From assembly GCF_002443255.2 (NCBI RefSeq), contig NW_019211454.1, forward strand, positions 66,022,179 through 66,086,178: DNA of 64,000 nucleotides. Direction: 5' to 3'. Source of the DNA: Varroa destructor (Eukaryota > Arthropoda > Arachnida > Mesostigmata > Varroidae). This document shows positions 59,298 through 64,000 of this stretch, piece after piece. How positions within the stretch are numbered: position 1 is the first letter of the stretch; each line of letters starts with the position of its first letter. Position numbers and translations under genes: made by a program. The notes below the pieces were generated by a model. It made no database searches, had not been told where the DNA came from, and saw only the letters and a program-made list of their open reading frames with translations.

Positions 59298-60250
59298 CAC
59301 TCGCCATACGGTATGAGTATAGCAAACGCACGATAGAAAGTTCGTACATTTTGTGGAAAAGATGAATTTCAACAATACTATTTACATTGAAAATTTGTCA
59401 ATGCAGTTATTTTATCTACTTAAAAAATAAATTACTTGTTATCTTAAACACAGGCTAAACCGCAATTTACATCCGCATTGTGTAGCACATGCTTATGTAA
59501 AATGTAAACTTCTCAGCGACAGAGTTACATTATGATAACTTTTCATTCAGCTTCTTACTTTACAAAAGCTTGTGTAAAAATAGTCGAAATCAATATTTAA
59601 GAATACATATATGTATAGGGGAATAACTCGAAACAAATGGTGCTCAGACTACACGATGACCTAATCATATGTTAAAAAGTAATTTTTTTTGAATAGACAA
59701 GATGTACTTCACTGATTAGATAACGTACTCTGTCTAGGCAACATCTTCGAGCAAACATTTCTGGGAATGCTCAATATGTATTTCTGCTTGCAAAAAGGCG
59801 ACTGTCGACTGTCCCATTCCTCATCTACTTATCCAGTAAATAAATAAAAAACGAAACAGGTACTTTTATATTGATGCGAAGAGGCAAAACGTTCATAACA
59901 ACGCATCTGTATCATAGCTGTCGTTGGGAGCATGTGTTATTTATCTAAAAGACAGGTAAACGCATGAACTGAATTATATCTAGGCTTAGAAATTGTATAT
60001 ACAAAGTGAGTATTGTCTGCGCTATATATGGATACGTATATAACTCCTCAAGAACTAGTTGGCTTTACGTACAACTGTATAGTGAGTCTCTTTATCTTCT
60101 AATATGTATTGTTGTTGTATTCAAACACAATAGAATGTTCTAGTTACTATATGTGAATAATGTCGCGCGCCGCTGCTCGAGGGACGTATTACGTTAGGGA
60201 TTCGCCTCTATTACGATGGGCTAACAACTACACGATGTAAAGGACGCTCG
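59298..60250. other. AT-rich non-coding stretch
   Basis: No ORF of note on either strand and no structure beyond short TA runs. Confidence 0.65.
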
Positions 60251-60880
60251 CCTAACACCCTTTGTGTCCACGTCTAGAGCGTGCGCCTGTAAGGCTCCTT
60301 GTCCTATATCTTCGGCATCTAGTGAGACTATTCATTCCTACAGCTGTAACGATACCAGGCGCTCGTTCTACGACTGTGCACTGAGCGTATTCGCAGCGGG
60401 AGTGCAACTGCCCTCGGCCGGCTGAACCGGCGAAATTGTCGCCATTACCGGAGCAGCTAGTGCTGTTTAACAACAATAGGACCACCCTGAAGGGTAACGA
60501 TAGTGTAGAGATGAGCTCCATGACGACGAAGTCGTGGCGGAGATGTCGGCGGATGATGCATGATAAGTCGGCGTCTGTCCGACGTTGGCCTGAGTGGGAT
60601 GGCTTGATACTCTTGCAACGGGCCTCTCATGTGATGACCATGGTAAGGACAAAACGGGACGGTGTCATAACATACACTTTTTCCTGCGAGTCAAAAAGAA
60701 CGAAAGTAGCATCTGGCTGGATAAGTTGCTGTTTATCGTCGCAGTTAGGCGTCGTCGTAGCTCACCACACAAACTTCTCATGCTTTGCCGGCTGTTGGCT
60801 GTTGTAACAGCGTTAACTCAAGAAACAGTAGGACTGCCAGTAGCTAACGTTGGACAGGATCTGAATCTATAGCTTTAGCT
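60251..60880. other. GC-rich island with overlapping ORFs
   Basis: A 123-codon + ORF (60436-60807, with SMTTKSWRRCRRMMHDKSAS) overlaps a 92-codon + ORF, an 89-codon - ORF and a 61-codon - ORF. CpG-rich. No frame has motif or splice support. Confidence 0.3.
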
Positions 60881-61920
60881 GTAGGCGCAGTCCCATCCGC
60901 GCTCCAAATGATCGTGAACACGCTTATAAATTGGCGGGTGTGACGAAACGTACGTGAGTTGAACATGTCGGCCGCTCGGAAAAACCAGACTTCAACAAAG
61001 GAGAACAGTAGGATATACTGGCTTATATGGGTGTCAAAGATAATGGACTTTTTAGTTGATTTCGATATATAAGTCCTTTTTGTCGGGGTCAGCGCTGGAT
61101 AATGTTCGTAATGTGCTTGTGCCTTGAGGGATGGATTCTAGCTCTCTACCCGCATCAAAATGGTATTAGATTTAATGTATGATTAAGTGAAGCAACACGC
61201 ACGAAGGCTTGCTTGATTTTTGATGACGGGAAATGTCTGGCCTTGCAATGTTCTACCGCTTACCATGAAGAGACAGACGCAAGGTAACGGAAATAAGAAA
61301 AGCCTGCCAAGCCATTTACGAATGTCGGTACGGGCTATTTGAACCCTTCGCTATAAATTTGTATTCATTTGTTTCGGAAGAAACGGTTACAGTTCGCATA
61401 GAAAATCGAATCGAAATGGAGTTTACTGCGCGCACGTTCCGCGTGTATTCTTCTGAATATAATAAAGTGAAGGGCTAGATTTCTACAAAATCCGTCTCTA
61501 AACTGACCGCTCTTGCCTTCTACCAAAGGTAATTCGTTAGATGCACAGTAATTTACAGAGCGACAGGCTAAATCCGCTGAAGTACAGTGCAAAGCCAATA
61601 CAGATCTTGTGTGTGAATATCCGAACCCAAACAAGCAATTCTTACTAAAAAGTGTGAAGCATTTTAACAGACGATAATAGCCCAAATTTCGAGATTAAAA
61701 TTTGCGCCACAACAAAGGGTACAGTCGATGCACATATAGGCGTGCTTATGGCATGATCTAAAAAACCATTGTGGCCTCACTAAACAGGACCAAAGCTATT
61801 ATTACCTTAATAAGCGCCTTTTTTAGTTTGGTTTTGGATTGGCAATCAGCCGTTTGGTTACGGTCACGTAAAATATCCTTTTTGTAGAAATGGTTTGCAG
61901 GTGAAGCGTATACAGCTATC
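60881..61920. other. non-coding stretch
   Basis: One 106-codon minus ORF (61365-61685) without recognisable features. Nothing else is supported. Confidence 0.55.
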
Positions 61921-62570
61921 GTGCAGTGGAGGACCGTGGGTCCAAAGCCTTACCACGTTGACCCCCCACTGCTTTGATTAGCCAAACATATTGGTGGGGC
62001 CGCGCTAGAGAAAGACGATATTTCCGTGTCTATTCCATTGTGCAACTTCAGCTTCGTTACGGTGCGAGGCCGCCATGCGGAGCGATGCCGTTGTGTGATG
62101 GTGTCGGGAATTAGAGACCAACTACGGAAGTGGGAGGCTTCTGGACAACAAAACAGCACGCGACCATCGTTTAGAGGGCAGCGAGAGAACAACAGCCCCG
62201 GTGAAGAAGGAATGAAAGCGAGGAGACGAAATGGCCGCTGTACGGGTGGGTACGGGCGCAAGGCTGGACGATGAAGAATGGAGATAGCTATGCAGTAGAA
62301 GCTGCAGCAATGAGGTACTCCCAAAGTGTTTGGAGTAGAACCTTCCATGCTTACGTAGAGTGTAGCAGGATCGCCCCGACGTCTTGTATGGCTTATGGTT
62401 GCCTCTGCCTGACGTGTATGCAGCGGCACGGTGTACGGTTAGCATTGCATATGACATGCTATCACACCGAACTAACGTTGGATGAAAGCCAGACCGAGCT
62501 GGCGCGAACGAGTTACTGCGTGTCCATAGCCCGAGGGCCCGAACGGCCAAGACCAATAGAACCTCAATAG
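61921..62570. other. GC-rich, ORF-dense island
   Basis: Two minus ORFs of 159 (61950-62429) and 144 (62122-62556) codons overlap two + ORFs of 82 (62026-62274) and 99 (62271-62570) codons. The 99-codon + ORF starts with ATG at 62271 and reads MKNGDSYAVEAAAMRYSQSV, then CLTCMQRHGVRLALHMTCYH. It looks the most protein-like, but no family or splice site confirms it. Long ORFs on both strands are expected when GC content is high. Confidence 0.3.
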
Positions 62571-62807
62571 AAATAGTAATCGTACTACTAGTGAACGACT
62601 GATTGGCTGGCCAGCCAAACCAAGCATTTGATGACCATCTGGCTATAGCATACTAATATTAAGCAGTTTAGCTGTAAACAATAAAGCAATCACAACAGTT
62701 AGATGCAATTAAAGGTCTAATCCTCTTACAACCCGATTATCTTCATCAAGACATAAATGTATTTATTTCTTGAAGAGTCACATGACCACTAGTCACGTAG
62801 GCTTACG

Positions 62808-62850
62808 CATATACATATGTATATATATATATATATACACACATATATAT
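62808..62850. repeat. (TA)n with short (CA) interruption
   Basis: Mixed TA/CA microsatellite read directly. Confidence 0.9.
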
Positions 62851-63401
62851 GATAGGTACATTTGCAAAATGTTACAGGAATTGACCCGCAAACGCTTTAA
62901 GCTGTATAATATGCTATTTAAAGTCAATTTTCGATCAGGAAAGGAGAGATTTCAAAATTGGCATTCCCCTATAAATGGTTTTTGAATTAGGATAATTGTC
63001 GCCAGAAAGGGGCATTCAGTGCTACGTGCTATATGCCGGCACGAAGTGTCTTCCCCGTTCGCAAAGTCTTTAATAACTAAAAACGATGTCTTTCACTTTA
63101 TCATCACATCTAGCTACTGTTTATTTTTCGGTGGGCAATATTGAAGCCAGGAAGTAATGGTGCAGAAAGTGAAGTTGTTCCACATGTGCTAATTATTAAA
63201 TGACAGACTTTTTCTCTCCTGGTAAAACCCCATCTTGGAAACCCACAAAGCAACTGATTATATGGCCTCGAAAAATGCCAGGAAGTACTTGCAATTTTCA
63301 AAAAAAATTTAACGACTAGCAATGCACTTAAAATCGATCGATTGTTATTAACTTTCATTTGGTCTGTTCCGATCGTATTGGAACGTTTAAACATGCGTCA
63401 C

Positions 63402-63437
63402 AAGCCGGCTTTGGCGAATCTTCGTCAAAGCTGGTTT
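63402..63437 (+). repeat. 16-bp RNA-type hairpin, 4-nt loop
   Basis: aagccggctttggcga (63402-63417) pairs fully with 63422-63437 if three G-U pairs are allowed, around loop atct. All imperfections are G-U compatible on the + strand, which would suit an RNA stem, but it is short and isolated. Confidence 0.5.
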
Positions 63438-64000
63438 CTAACGACGGTACCTACTGAATGTCTTCGTCGTCATCGGGAAAACATCTATTTATAAACAGCT
63501 ATAGTATATTGATAAAATGCCATAGTAGGCTAGGACGCAGTTTAAGTTGATTAGGAATTTTACTTTCGGAGGATCTGCTTTTAACCTTACGAAGCGGGGG
63601 CATTATCAGCAGTAATGTGGAAGCCATTACTTTTTGGCTGAAGTTCAGCATGCTTATATTGTTATAAGTTGGTCTAAGTTACAGGAGGGCACCTACATAA
63701 AAGAGCTAGATAATAACGCCGTGCCACAACGATGTTGGTTGATTAAATCACAGTGAATGCTTACTCGTATGAATTACATACATTACTATTGCCATTATAT
63801 AAGCGTTATTCTGCAACGTATAGGGCGGCTTAATCGATTACCAACAGAATTTAAGTGTAGAGCCTAAGCGATTTAGTGCGTTTGTAGCAGGCGGAAAACG
63901 CTCTGGCGTACTACTGTTCGATATTCATGGTGCGTATTCGATGGATGTGCGCTATTTATAGGAAATAACTCTGGATTTACGAGCACCCGCAGGTCTCGTT

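Larger units (their letters stand above)
62571..64000. other. AT-rich non-coding stretch
   Basis: It contains a TA/CA microsatellite (62808-62850) and one 94-codon minus ORF (63110-63394) without motifs, plus a 16-bp stem at 63402-63437. Confidence 0.6.

Noticed and set aside
1..64000. CRISPR array, integron, toxin-antitoxin or other prokaryotic defence system.
   Set aside because: No direct-repeat array, no operon-like gene packing and no compatible gene content were found.

Overview
The window looks like nuclear DNA of an animal, most likely an arthropod. It is moderately AT-rich, has no operon-like gene packing and no long open frames, is rich in (TA)n and homopolymer microsatellites, carries decayed metazoan-type transposons, and has GT...AG splice-site pairs around short open stretches. 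The retrotransposon wording resembles elements common in ticks and mites, so a parasitiform mite or tick is my best guess. That is inference, not something the sequence proves.

Layout. 1-6.4 kb: AT-rich non-coding DNA with simple repeats. 6.5-6.8 kb: a small GC-rich, coding-like island. 10.7-11.7 kb: two phase-compatible candidate exons on the + strand. 11.7-35 kb: mostly non-coding DNA with several GC-rich islands (about 13.0-13.6, 19.4-20.6, 23.7-24.8, 28.7-29.2 and 32.0-32.5 kb), one 181-codon minus-strand ORF (25.9-26.5 kb) and a candidate 3' exon at 27.1 kb. 35.15-37.33 kb: the clearest feature, a decayed minus-strand non-LTR retrotransposon with recognisable endonuclease and reverse-transcriptase motifs. 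A perfect 18-bp hairpin sits in its linker. 37.4-44.8 kb: non-coding, with a long (TA)n tract and a GC-rich island. 44.9-46.1 kb: candidate exon(s) and a 187-codon ORF. 46.5 kb: a minus-strand candidate exon. 48.06-48.69 kb: a decayed Tc1/mariner-type transposase. 50.6-51.6 kb: GC-rich island with overlapping ORFs. 56.4-57.2 kb: the best host-gene model, a two-exon, 164-residue ORF with start codon, consensus donor, acceptor and matching phase. 57.7-62.6 kb: more GC-rich islands and small ORFs. 62.6-64 kb: non-coding.

How it fits together. I recognise no protein family outside the two transposon fossils. The window most likely lies in intergenic or long-intron DNA, with a few short, fast-evolving or lineage-specific coding candidates. 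I found no CRISPR array, no tRNA or rRNA gene, no gene cluster, and no convincing evidence of a novel multi-gene system. The items most worth follow-up are the 56.4-57.2 kb and 10.7-11.7 kb gene models, the possibly frame-broken coding stretch at 44.9-45.2 kb, and the hairpin inside the retrotransposon.
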